From Lachnospiraceae bacterium UBA3820 (GTDB lineage: Bacteria; Bacillota; Clostridia; Lachnospirales; Lachnospiraceae): DNA of 39,121 bases. Below, one piece after another: positions 7,601-14,704 of this stretch. The stretch is taken from the NCBI GenBank assembly GCA_002369325.1, contig DFDU01000121.1, forward strand, positions 1 through 39,121, in the 5' to 3' direction. The position numbers and the translations under genes are program-made. Numbering within the stretch: position 1 is the first letter of the stretch; the number at the start of each line of letters is the position of its first letter. A model generated the notes under the pieces. That model made no database searches, was not told where the DNA came from, and saw only the letters and a list, made by a program, of their open reading frames with translations.

Positions 7601-9192
7601 AAACAGAAACGCACGAAGCGGGCGATTATGTTACGGTTAAAGTTCCGGCATATGTTGCGCCGACCTACGAAGTGACCTACAAAGTAGTCAACGGAACATG
7701 GTCGGATGACAGCACGACAAACAAGACGGAGACCGTACAGAGCGGATCGAAGCCTGCCAGTGTACCTACGGGTATGAAGGCCGGTTCAGGTTATATGGGC
7801 GGAGCATGGGACACAGATCCGGCAGATGCAACCATCACGGGAGCAACGACGTTCACATATACCTTCTCGGCGATTCCAACTTATACTGTCACCTACAAGG
7901 TAGTGGGCGGAACATGGTCGGATGACAGCACGACAAACAAGACGGAGACCGTACAGAGCGGATCGAAGCCTGTGAGTGTGCCTACGGGCATGAAGGCCGG
8001 TTCAGGTTATATGGGCGGAGCATGGGACACAGACCCGGCAGATGCAACCATCACGGGAGCAACGACGTTCACATATACCTTCTCGGCGATTCCGACTTAT
8101 ACCGTCACCTACAAGGTAGTGGGCGGAACATGGTCGGATGACAGCACGACAAACAAGACGGAGATCGTACAGAGCGGATCGAAGCCTGCCAGTGTACCTA
8201 CGGGTATGAAGGCCGGTTCAGGTTATATGGGCGGAGCATGGGACACAGATCCGGCAGAAGCCACCATTACGGGAGCAACAACGTTCACATATTCCTTCAC
8301 GGCGAAGCAGGCAGCAATCGTTAAAAAAGCTCCGACAGCCAAGACACTGACCTATACCGGTTCCGCGCAGAAACTTGTCACCGCTGGCGAAGCGACAGGC
8401 GGTACGATGTACTACGCCGCGAACACCGAGAACACAGCGCCTGCTGATAACCTTTATACCACATCCATCCCTGCAAAAACCGAAGTCGGAACCTATTATG
8501 TCTGGTATAAGGTTGTGGGAGATGAGAATCATAATGATGTTGAACCGGAATGTTTGGCTGTAAGCATAAAAGAGAAGGAAGAACAAAAGCCTTCAGACGG
8601 AACTATTACTACAGACGGAATATATTGTGCAAGCAACCATCCGTCTATACAGGCAGGTATGGTTATTCATAAGAGTAATGAAGCAGATACAGTTGAATAC
8701 AGATGGGTTGCCTGTGATAGTAACAAGCCGGGTGAATGGTTTGAAGTAAGTCCTTGGACAAAGAATAATAACTGCATCGATTGGACACCTGAAAAATCAG
8801 GAAGCTATGTAATTGTATGTTACGCAAGAGTCGTAGGAAATGAAAAAAAATCAGAGATACAGTATGCTTTCGGAACTGAATACCATAAGGAAATTAAAGG
8901 TATCTGCCAGATGCCGTATTCCGGAGAAGGCGGAGGATATCTTATCGGTATAGAAAGCTACAATAACCCTAATAATTCATATCAGTATGAAATACTGATA
9001 CTTGATTGTTCATTACTTGCACAGGGCAAGGATGCCTGGATATATACAACCGGCAGATGCGGAGCAAATGGAAACAGTCTTTGGACAGTATGGCAGCCAA
9101 AGTATGGATACTACTGGACTCTGTTTAGAATCTATGATTCAAACGGCAACCTTCTGGATGAAGTATGCTACGGATTTGAAAATGTAAATTAA
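4639..9192 (+). CDS. Large secreted multidomain repeat protein (1517 aa)
   Basis: This is an exported protein, probably a surface or adhesin-like factor. ATG 4639 (site GGAGA at 4626-4630) is chosen over an upstream in-frame TTG at 4624. A signal peptide covers residues 1-37, with likely cleavage AYA/S. Domains in order: an InlB-B-repeat-like module (about 40-115); a Listeria-Bacteroides repeat (RFDANGGSGTM, about 222-290); a second InlB-like module (about 290-375); a Gly-rich beta-helix-like section with recurring AGIGGG-type turns (about 414-684); two MBG-like Ig modules (about 776-920); three near-identical 72-residue repeats (1009-1224); another Ig-like module; and an aromatic ~195-residue C-terminal domain I do not recognise. 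There is no sorting signal or C-terminal membrane helix, so retention must use another route. Codons and GC rise sharply across about 7200-8500, suggesting a recombined segment. The leader region suggests switchable expression. Confidence 0.85.
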   Translation: MKRISKNIIKRIMTFVLTVSMVLGLVPIDGLMKVAYASETTYSITIADGIINGTVTADKTKAVKGETVTLTISPDDLYELYDLSVKCGENAVPFYWATTSFVMPDGDVTVNVSFKKKTTYTTFFKYSGKTFSKTTPNGESSTFELTDVLDALLETTTDEINNVEVNGSCISASQQDNKWMLTTYYGGDSFESNAVLKVTVGDSEYSIDISASQDSIPVIIQGSVRFDANGGSGTMEAMSGRTDKFFVLPECSFTPPDGMEFDTWKIGSDYYPEGTTYRWKESVIAYAQWKDIEGVNSTIVSNSEPSKGSLVVSPTKALPNTNIVLTPQPANGYVVDSISYSYEGSGTLQPTANQDGTYSFSMPDKNVTVTITFKEDTAVSIPYLDANGNNANCTSNSYVSESDTTWNTGWYVVNRTLTINNRIVVDGNVNLILADGATLNAQSGITVYGNNSLNIFAQSTGENKGKLCADATQKPNYAAIGGANSEETMNCGSVNIYGGYIEAHGGQNSAGIGGGDVSAYKGGSGGTITINAGTIKSYGGNWYGAGIGGGRHGNGGIIRINGGYVETYGNYGAAGIGGGLDGESGIITITGGTVLAKGSICEGYKPEWGAGIGSGRDAEANRIEITGGNITAYGASDSAAIGSGRNRKCNEIIISGGVVNAIAYSTNDVGIGSSRSSTSTGTISLSWTNGSVDEINSSSYKGTVTLEKAFVDKLDSTVSFEAGDLSDNSAIGGKTIVPHDSSAHYHRFTYVVSQDGKTITATCGNSGCSLTNNAATLTIAAPTGSLVYNGSAKAATITGDTSVLGTPTITYKKGNTSLGSTAPKNAGTYTASITLGSGSGAATASVGFTITAQPITIPTATAGLKWTGNEQTGVADASGYTVTDGKATAVGSYTATVTLKDKTNTKWSDGTTDDQSIEWSIAKADGPAAPTGLVGAAPTTNGDSDGKITGVDGKMEYSGNSSFTSKTDCAGTEITGLSAGTYYVRVKETETHEAGDYVTVKVPAYVAPTYEVTYKVVNGTWSDDSTTNKTETVQSGSKPASVPTGMKAGSGYMGGAWDTDPADATITGATTFTYTFSAIPTYTVTYKVVGGTWSDDSTTNKTETVQSGSKPVSVPTGMKAGSGYMGGAWDTDPADATITGATTFTYTFSAIPTYTVTYKVVGGTWSDDSTTNKTEIVQSGSKPASVPTGMKAGSGYMGGAWDTDPAEATITGATTFTYSFTAKQAAIVKKAPTAKTLTYTGSAQKLVTAGEATGGTMYYAANTENTAPADNLYTTSIPAKTEVGTYYVWYKVVGDENHNDVEPECLAVSIKEKEEQKPSDGTITTDGIYCASNHPSIQAGMVIHKSNEADTVEYRWVACDSNKPGEWFEVSPWTKNNNCIDWTPEKSGSYVIVCYARVVGNEKKSEIQYAFGTEYHKEIKGICQMPYSGEGGGYLIGIESYNNPNNSYQYEILILDCSLLAQGKDAWIYTTGRCGANGNSLWTVWQPKYGYYWTLFRIYDSNGNLLDEVCYGFENVN
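7663..8310 (+). repeat. Three tandem 216-bp coding repeats
   Basis: Units at 7663-7878, 7879-8094 and 8095-8310 each encode 72 residues of the form VTYKVVxGTWSDDS...YTFSAIP. Most substitutions are scattered single bases, including silent ones, and long stretches are identical, as expected from recent duplication or gene conversion. Confidence 0.95.
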
Positions 9193-9250
9193 ATGATTTA
9201 GATTTTCACTTGGTGGTGGACAAAGCCATCAAATATGAATTCTATCTAAG

Positions 9251-9297
9251 ATGACCGTCTTTGCCACATATCTGTGCCATAGACGGTCATACCTTTT
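9251..9297 (+). terminator. Intrinsic terminator after the 1517-aa protein
   Basis: A 10-base perfect stem, ATGACCGTCT (9251-9260) with AGACGGTCAT (9281-9290), contains an inner CACA/TGTG pairing and is followed by a short T run (9294-9297). Confidence 0.75.
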
Positions 9298-9410
9298 ATG
9301 AAAAAAACAATAATAAATATTGAATATAAAAATAAAATCTCCTTGAAATAAACAAACAAAGATATTATTATAAATAAGTTAAATTTATTTGAAACGCAGG
9401 GAGCTGGCTT

Positions 9411-10835
9411 ATGTTATTTTCAAGTATTACATTTTTATTTGCATTTTTACCGGCAGTGATGTTGGTATATTATATAAGTCCAAGAGCGGTTAAAAACTTC
9501 GTACTTATGATCTTTTCATTTTTGTTTTATGCCTGGGGCGAGCCTAAGTATGTTTTTGTTATGCTCGTATCCATAATAGTCGGCTATATTATGGGACTTT
9601 TGACCGATTATTTTATGAATAGGGAAAAAATAAGGTCGGCAAGACTTATGGTTGCTTTGGCTGTTATCATAAATCTCGGGATTTTGTTTTTCTTTAAATA
9701 TATGGGATTTTTTACGGAAAATATAAATAAAATTCCGCATATTCATATAAAGGCGATAAATTTGTCATTGCCGCTCGGTATATCATTTTATACATTCCAG
9801 ATTCTTACCTATTCAGTTGATGTATACAGAAGAACGGCAAAGCCGCAAAAAAATATAATAAATCTTGCAACATATATAACGCTTTTCCCTCAGCTTATAG
9901 CAGGACCTATAGTAAGATATGAGACCGTTGCCGGGCAGCTTGAAAGCCGTAAGGAAAGTATAGACGGTTTTGGTGAAGGTGTAAGAAGATTTGTAACAGG
10001 ACTCGGAAAAAAAGTTCTTATTGCAAACATGGCTGGAGAGATATTTGATTTGTTATCCAAACTGCCTTCGGACAGAAACACGGTTTTACTTTCATGGATT
10101 TGTTCGATAGCATTTACACTTCAGATATATTTCGATTTTTCGGGTTATTCGGATATGGCTATAGGTCTTGGTCATATGTTTGGATTTAAGTTTCTTGAAA
10201 ACTTTAATTATCCTTATATATCAAAAAGTCTTACTGAATTCTGGAGGAGATGGCATATTTCGCTTTCGACATGGTTCAGGGATTATGTATATATTCCGCT
10301 TGGCGGAAGCAGAAACGGTAAAGCCAAAACCTACAGAAATCTTTTTATCGTATGGTGTTTGACAGGCTTTTGGCATGGAGCCTCATGGAATTTTATAATC
10401 TGGGGACTTTATTATTTTGTTTTACTTGTAATTGAAAAGCTTTTACTTATGAAATGGCTTGAAAAAATACCAAAGTTTATATCACATATTTATTCATTGT
10501 TCTTTATAAATTTTGGTTGGGTTATCTTTGCTTATGATGACTTCGGTGAGCTTAGGAAAGCCGTTAAAAATATGTTTGGATTCGGAGGCTTGTCTTTTAC
10601 AAACGGATATACCGCATATATTCTTTTATCATACGGTATTTTTCTTGTTATTGCTTTTATTGCGTCAACCCCTTATCCGAAAGAACTTGCTTCAAAGTTT
10701 ATCAGGAAGCTTGACGAAAAGAAAGAGGCTGTTTCAGGTATTGTAGAAGCGGTATTTTTACTTTGTGTGATGCTTTTATCAACTTCATTTTTAGCAAGTG
10801 AAGCATTTAATCCGTTTTTATATTTCAGATTTTAA
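9411..10835 (+). CDS. MBOAT-family O-acyltransferase (AlgI/DltB-like)
   Basis: This is a 474-residue polytopic membrane acyltransferase of the AlgI type. It transfers acyl (usually acetyl) groups across the membrane towards an extracellular polymer. It begins directly in hydrophobic segments (LFSSITFLFAFLPAVMLVYY). It carries the conserved central block, including FNYPYISKSLTEFWRRWHISLSTWF split across positions 264-289, and the catalytic region TGFWHGASWNF with the conserved His at residue 322. About ten or more membrane helices are visible. The next gene encodes a DHHW/AlgX-like protein, the usual extracytoplasmic partner. The AT-rich upstream region contains TTGAAA at 9343 and TATAAA at 9369, but the 20-base spacing is poor. 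The substrate polymer is unknown: cell-wall glycan or exopolysaccharide is likely, teichoic acid alanylation less so because no dltA or dltC is near. Confidence 0.92.
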   Translation: MLFSSITFLFAFLPAVMLVYYISPRAVKNFVLMIFSFLFYAWGEPKYVFVMLVSIIVGYIMGLLTDYFMNREKIRSARLMVALAVIINLGILFFFKYMGFFTENINKIPHIHIKAINLSLPLGISFYTFQILTYSVDVYRRTAKPQKNIINLATYITLFPQLIAGPIVRYETVAGQLESRKESIDGFGEGVRRFVTGLGKKVLIANMAGEIFDLLSKLPSDRNTVLLSWICSIAFTLQIYFDFSGYSDMAIGLGHMFGFKFLENFNYPYISKSLTEFWRRWHISLSTWFRDYVYIPLGGSRNGKAKTYRNLFIVWCLTGFWHGASWNFIIWGLYYFVLLVIEKLLLMKWLEKIPKFISHIYSLFFINFGWVIFAYDDFGELRKAVKNMFGFGGLSFTNGYTAYILLSYGIFLVIAFIASTPYPKELASKFIRKLDEKKEAVSGIVEAVFLLCVMLLSTSFLASEAFNPFLYFRF

Positions 10836-10884
10836 TTATTGATAAGAAGAGATGATATATATTTAAATGTAAATGGAGTAGAAG

Positions 10885-12030
10885 ATGAGAAACAGGATAG
10901 TAACCATAATTTTCATATTGTATATACTGTTTTTTGCAATCGGTTCGTTTATCATTAAGGACAGAGTATTTTCTGATATGGAAAACCGAAATCTTGCTCA
11001 GTTTCCTAAAGCAAGTGCAAAGAGTATCTTTTCCGGTGATTATTCTGATGAATTTGAAAGCTATATGAGCGATCAGATCATTTTTAAGGATTTTCTGGTA
11101 AAGCTCAAGGTGACTGAAAATAAAGCTCTTAATCAAACCTATGTAAACGGAACCTTTTTTGCCGAGGGAAGATATATAAGAGACTATGAGGAAAATACGG
11201 CACAGATAGATAAAAATGTAGGCTTTGTAAATGAATTTGCCCAGATGAATCCGGAATTGAATATAATATGGCTTATGGTTCCGAATGCAAGCTGTATTTA
11301 TAAGGATTGTCTTCCGTCAAATGCTGTAATTGACGATCAGAGAAAGACAATGGAGCATATAAAGGATAAGGTCGATGAATCGATAATTTTTGTTGATCCG
11401 TCAGAGGAACTTTATAATGCGCGTGATGAGTATATATATTACAAGACGGATCATCACTGGACCATAAACGGAGCTTATATCGGATATAAGAAGCTTTGTG
11501 ATGCTTTGAAAATGGAAGCCGTGGATGTTAGTGAATATAATATAAGTGTTGCGAGTGATGATTTTTTGGGAACACTTTATTCGGATGCACCGGTGTTTAA
11601 TGCCGATAAAGATAAGATAATTATTTATGAACGTAAGGATGGAAAATATAAGGTCGACTATGTGGATGAAGGATTTTCACAGGACAGCCTTTATAATTAT
11701 TACAAACTTGATATAAAAGACAAATATCAGGTTTATCTTGACGGTAATCATTCGATAATAAGGATTTATAATGATAATAATAAATCAAAAGACAAAAATG
11801 ACGACGGCGAAGGAAAGCGTGATAAGATAATTGTGGTTAAAGACTCCTATGCACATTGCCTGCTTCCTTTGCTTGCTGATAATTATGAAGAGATTATCGT
11901 GGTAGACCTTAGATATTATCATGAGAAGACCGTAAGCGATTTGGCAAAAGAGGAAGGAATAAGCGATATAATATTTATAAATAATATTGATTTTATAAAT
12001 ACGGATGATAACTTCCTTTGGCTGATGTAA
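10885..12030 (+). CDS. DHHW / AlgX-like polymer acetylation protein
   Basis: This is a 381-residue protein with one N-terminal membrane anchor (about residues 5-25) and an SGNH-hydrolase-like extracytoplasmic domain. The hallmark DHHW motif is at residues 189-192 (YKTDHHWTINGAY), with a downstream VVKDSYAHCLLPLL block that would carry the catalytic Ser in the AlgX/AlgJ fold. Proteins of this family accept the acyl group passed by the MBOAT enzyme and transfer it to an extracellular polysaccharide. The gene starts 50 bases after the MBOAT stop, with GGAGTAG as ribosome site, so the two form a two-gene unit. A promoter for the next gene begins just after the stop. The family call is firm; the acceptor is unknown. 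Confidence 0.88.
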   Translation: MRNRIVTIIFILYILFFAIGSFIIKDRVFSDMENRNLAQFPKASAKSIFSGDYSDEFESYMSDQIIFKDFLVKLKVTENKALNQTYVNGTFFAEGRYIRDYEENTAQIDKNVGFVNEFAQMNPELNIIWLMVPNASCIYKDCLPSNAVIDDQRKTMEHIKDKVDESIIFVDPSEELYNARDEYIYYKTDHHWTINGAYIGYKKLCDALKMEAVDVSEYNISVASDDFLGTLYSDAPVFNADKDKIIIYERKDGKYKVDYVDEGFSQDSLYNYYKLDIKDKYQVYLDGNHSIIRIYNDNNKSKDKNDDGEGKRDKIIVVKDSYAHCLLPLLADNYEEIIVVDLRYYHEKTVSDLAKEEGISDIIFINNIDFINTDDNFLWLM

Positions 12031-12042
12031 GTCTTATAAAAC

Positions 12043-12072
12043 TTGACAGTTTTTATCATATGGGAGTAAAAT
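12043..12072 (+). promoter_or_regulatory. Promoter of the lipoprotein gene
   Basis: TTGACA (12043-12048), an 18-base spacer and TAAAAT (12067-12072). Transcription would start near 12079, 44 bases before the start codon. Confidence 0.7.
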
Positions 12073-12122
12073 AGCCGCTGTAAATAGTTGTTTTATGTTT
12101 TTAAGGGAGTGGAGGAATTAAA

Positions 12123-13091
12123 ATGAAAAAGTTTAAGAAAGCTTTAGTATGCGGTATTGCATTTACGCTTTGTTTATCTATGGCTGCATGCGGTAAAAAA
12201 GATGAAAAAAAGGAAGAAACAACAACCGAGGAGGTTACTGTTGAAGAACTTACTGAGGAAGTAACAGAGGCTTCAGGCGAGGCTGAGACAAAAACCTGGG
12301 GTGATTTTACAATAACGGTTCCTGCAGGTTTTGAATTCAAGGGCGGAGATGTATTTGATGAAAATGATACAAATTATTTCTCTGTTAAGAAGGGAAGCTT
12401 TTCTTATTTTGATTTCAAGAATGAATCGGAAGATACAATGAACAATCAGTATAACTACAACAAGACTACTTATACCAACGAGCAGACTGATGTTAAGGGT
12501 ACATATGGCGGTATCGACTGGACAGGATTCCAGTACAGTGACGGTTTCGGCGGATACGGATTTGAGCTTTATGCAACTTCAAAAGGTAAATTCTTAAGAG
12601 TATCATCGGCAGGATTTAAATTTGATGATCCTATCGTTAAAGAAGTTCTTGATTCTTTTATAATAGGTGAAGGCGGTGCAGATAAGGCTTCTGAATCCGA
12701 TGCAGAACCTACAACAGAAGAGGAAGAAGTTATCAACTATACAAAGGTTGTTGAGATGGATAAGGCAAGATTTGGCGTGCCGGAAGGATACAGTATAATA
12801 AAAGAAGCAAGCACTCAGCTTGTTTTATCAAATGATGAAACCGGCGGTAGGGTATCTGTTTTAACCGGAAGCAAAACAGCCGAAGAACAGCTTGATGCCG
12901 TTATGGGTGATGCAGATGCCGAAAAGCAGGAGTGGGATATCAATAATATTCATTGGGTAGGTTATTCACTTGATGAAGGATATTACACCGTATTAACAAA
13001 TGTAGCAGGCGGATATGTAATGATTGATTTACAATTCGGTACTATGGAAGAGCTTGAGATGCTCATAAAAGGGCTTGAATATGCAGAATAA
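12123..13091 (+). CDS. Predicted lipoprotein, function unknown
   Basis: This is a 322-residue exported lipoprotein. The N-terminus is a type II signal with lipobox SMAAC and lipidated Cys23. A Thr/Glu-rich spacer follows (about residues 27-57, KKEETTTEEVTVEELTEEV). Two similar globular parts come next, about 58-180 and 205-322, each with an ITVPAGFEF- or FGVPEGYSI-type opening, separated by another acidic linker (SESDAEPTTEEEE). The halves may be an internal duplication. I do not recognise the fold. The ribosome site is GGAGG, the gene has its own promoter, and its stop lies inside a bidirectional terminator, so it is monocistronic. The same T/E-rich linker style recurs in the zinc-ribbon operon proteins nearby. 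Confidence 0.8.
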   Translation: MKKFKKALVCGIAFTLCLSMAACGKKDEKKEETTTEEVTVEELTEEVTEASGEAETKTWGDFTITVPAGFEFKGGDVFDENDTNYFSVKKGSFSYFDFKNESEDTMNNQYNYNKTTYTNEQTDVKGTYGGIDWTGFQYSDGFGGYGFELYATSKGKFLRVSSAGFKFDDPIVKEVLDSFIIGEGGADKASESDAEPTTEEEEVINYTKVVEMDKARFGVPEGYSIIKEASTQLVLSNDETGGRVSVLTGSKTAEEQLDAVMGDADAEKQEWDINNIHWVGYSLDEGYYTVLTNVAGGYVMIDLQFGTMEELEMLIKGLEYAE

Positions 13092-13121
13092 AAAAAGGGA
13101 CTTATGTCCCTTTTTTTATTC
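13086..13121. terminator. Bidirectional terminator between convergent genes
   Basis: A 16-base perfect inverted repeat (13086-13101 with 13106-13121) around a TTAT loop has a GGGAC/GTCCC core and A and T tracts on its two flanks. It can therefore terminate the lipoprotein transcript and the opposing DUF1292 transcript. The left arm includes the lipoprotein stop codon. Confidence 0.92.
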
Positions 13122-13125
13122 TGTG

Positions 13126-13179
13126 ACTGTCCGTCTATATATGCTGTACATCCCCCTTCCCGCAATATAGACCGACAGT
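13126..13179. repeat. Imperfect inverted repeat downstream of the DUF1292 gene
   Basis: ACTGTCCGTCTATAT (13126-13140) pairs with ATATAGACCGACAGT (13165-13179) with one mismatch and a 24-base loop. It has no T run on either strand, so it may be a 3'-end RNA structure or a relic repeat. Confidence 0.5.
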
Positions 13180-13208
13180 TGAAGTATAGAAGCGTTATAG
13201 TTATACTA

Positions 13209-13520
13209 CTATTCCTCGGTTTCGTTGAATTCTTCCTCGTCAAGAAGTTCATCGAAAGCGTCGGCTACAGCTTCGTATTCTTCTTCGGATTCGATTTGTG
13301 TAAGTTCGATATCGTCGCCTTCAAGTTCTGCGTAGCGGTATAAGAATACCTCGTTTTCATCGAAACCTTCAACAGGCTTGTTTGGAAGGAGAGCGATATA
13401 ATCCTTATCATCTACAGGAAAGATTGCTATTACGTCACATTCAAGCTCGGTACCGTCTTCAAGTGTCATTGATACGGTTGGCTCATCAAATTCTTCATTT
13501 TCATTTATGTTTTCGCTCAT
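13209..13520 (-). CDS. DUF1292 family protein
   Basis: This is a 103-residue very acidic protein of the DUF1292 family, widespread in Firmicutes and often near yrrK/yrzL-type genes. The core pattern is VSMTLEDGTELECDVIAIF, then YIALLP and EVFLYRY, then an acidic C-terminus with EEEYEAVADAFDELL. The frame extends eight codons upstream, but the ATG at 13520 is chosen because GAGG stands 10 bases before it on the minus strand. The gene is alone on this strand and convergent with the lipoprotein gene. Its molecular role is not established. Confidence 0.88.
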   Translation of the reverse strand: MSENINENEEFDEPTVSMTLEDGTELECDVIAIFPVDDKDYIALLPNKPVEGFDENEVFLYRYAELEGDDIELTQIESEEEYEAVADAFDELLDEEEFNETEE

Positions 13521-13638
13521 AGTTTTACATCCTCGTTCTTTCATAAGATATATATAGTTTACATTAAAAAGCTGAAGTTGGCAATCATTATATATTAGAA
13601 AAAAATATAGCTGAAATATGGTTTTTCATTATGCGATG

Positions 13639-13647
13639 TGATAAAAT
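13639..13647 (+). promoter_or_regulatory. Extended -10 promoter of the zinc-ribbon operon (tentative)
   Basis: TGATAAAAT (13639-13647) fits an extended -10 element, with only a T-rich region in the -35 position. It stands 44 bases before the first start codon of the zinc-ribbon genes. Confidence 0.42.
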
Positions 13648-13690
13648 AACCGGGAAAGTTAAATTGTTACTTTTTAAGGAGGATGAAGTT

Positions 13691-14701
13691 ATGTTTTGCA
13701 GTGAATGCGGAAGTGAGTTGCCGGACGGAAGTAAGTTTTGTCAGGTTTGCGGAGCGAAACAGCTACAGGTTTCGGAAGAACAGCCGGCTAATCAGACAGA
13801 AGAGCAGTATGCTCAAAATATTCAAGAAAATATACAACAAAATTCGTATGGACAAGTGAATCCGGGTATGCAGCAAAATCCATATGGACAAGTGAATCTG
13901 GGTATGCAGCAAAATCCATATGGACAAGTGAATCCGGCTATGCAACAAAATCCATATGGACAGATATATCCTTATATGCAGGCAAATCCGTATGCACAAC
14001 CTAATCCATATCTTGATCCTTCCGTAAATGAAAAATATATGGCTATAAAAAAAGAGAAGTGTGCTAAGGTCTTAAGCGTTTTCTCAAAGATTATTTCAAT
14101 AATCGGAATTATGATAAATGCGGTTTATCTGTTGGTTATAGTATTTAATTTTCCGGATTTTTCAAGAATGGAAGAGGGATTTAGAAGCACATATAATAAG
14201 GGTGTTCTTTTTTCGGCAATTGCATTGGCGGCGGTTTCGCTTATAACATATATAATTTTATTCTTTGTTAAAAAGACGGTATATACTTGTTTTTATCCTG
14301 TGGTTACGCTTGTAATAAGTGTTGTAATTTATATTACAACAAACAATTATGTAAGTGCGTACAGAGATGATAGTTTGGCGAGGTATGGATATGGCGGTGT
14401 TTCGGGATATATATCAGGTTCTAAATCGGCAAGTTTGTTTTTGGTGTTGATTTCCGCATTAATTTTGTTGTTATTTGTTTTGTATTGCTTCAAAGGCGCA
14501 AAATGGCCTTTATGGGTTAATTTGATATTGGGTGTGGGTGCATCGGCACTCGGTTTGTTAGCTCTGGGAAGAATTTCAAATGTAGTTAATGGCTTTGAGT
14601 TTACTGTCGGTAATTATATCGGTTATACACTTGTTGCACTTGTCCATGCTTATGCATACGCTTCGTGTAAGGATGATTCAAAGGAAGAGAAGGGAGACTA
14701 A
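13691..14701 (+). CDS. Zinc-ribbon polytopic membrane protein with 12-residue repeats
   Basis: This is a 336-residue membrane protein. It opens with a zinc ribbon, MFCSECGSELPDGSKFC, with Cys3, Cys6, Cys17 and Cys20. A Gln/Asn/Pro/Tyr-rich tract of four or five 12-residue units (NPYGQVNPGMQQ type, coded at 13841-13990) follows, then five or six hydrophobic segments to the C-terminus. ATG 13691 is chosen over the in-frame ATG at 13631 because AAGGAGG precedes it and the zinc ribbon starts at its second residue. It is the first of four co-directional genes with the same parts list. The ribbon should be cytosolic and bind metal structurally. The function is unknown; signalling or protein assembly at the membrane is a guess. 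Confidence 0.82.
   Translation: MFCSECGSELPDGSKFCQVCGAKQLQVSEEQPANQTEEQYAQNIQENIQQNSYGQVNPGMQQNPYGQVNLGMQQNPYGQVNPAMQQNPYGQIYPYMQANPYAQPNPYLDPSVNEKYMAIKKEKCAKVLSVFSKIISIIGIMINAVYLLVIVFNFPDFSRMEEGFRSTYNKGVLFSAIALAAVSLITYIILFFVKKTVYTCFYPVVTLVISVVIYITTNNYVSAYRDDSLARYGYGGVSGYISGSKSASLFLVLISALILLLFVLYCFKGAKWPLWVNLILGVGASALGLLALGRISNVVNGFEFTVGNYIGYTLVALVHAYAYASCKDDSKEEKGD
13841..13990 (+). repeat. 36-bp tandem coding repeats
   Basis: Four units of 36 bases start at 13841, 13877, 13913 and 13949, and a degenerate fifth begins at 13985. Each encodes one 12-residue NPYGQVNPGMQQ-like unit. Confidence 0.9.
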
Positions 14702-14704
14702 CCT

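Noticed and set aside
8218..8586. Minus-strand ORF within the 216-bp repeat region and other long antisense ORFs in the giant gene
   Set aside because: They are shadows of repetitive Thr/Ser/Gly-rich coding sequence, with no ribosome sites and no domain-like composition.
13631..13690. Upstream ATG for the first zinc-ribbon protein
   Set aside because: It precedes the putative -10 element and lacks a ribosome site. The other ribbons in the operon start one residue before the first ribbon residue, as does ATG 13691.
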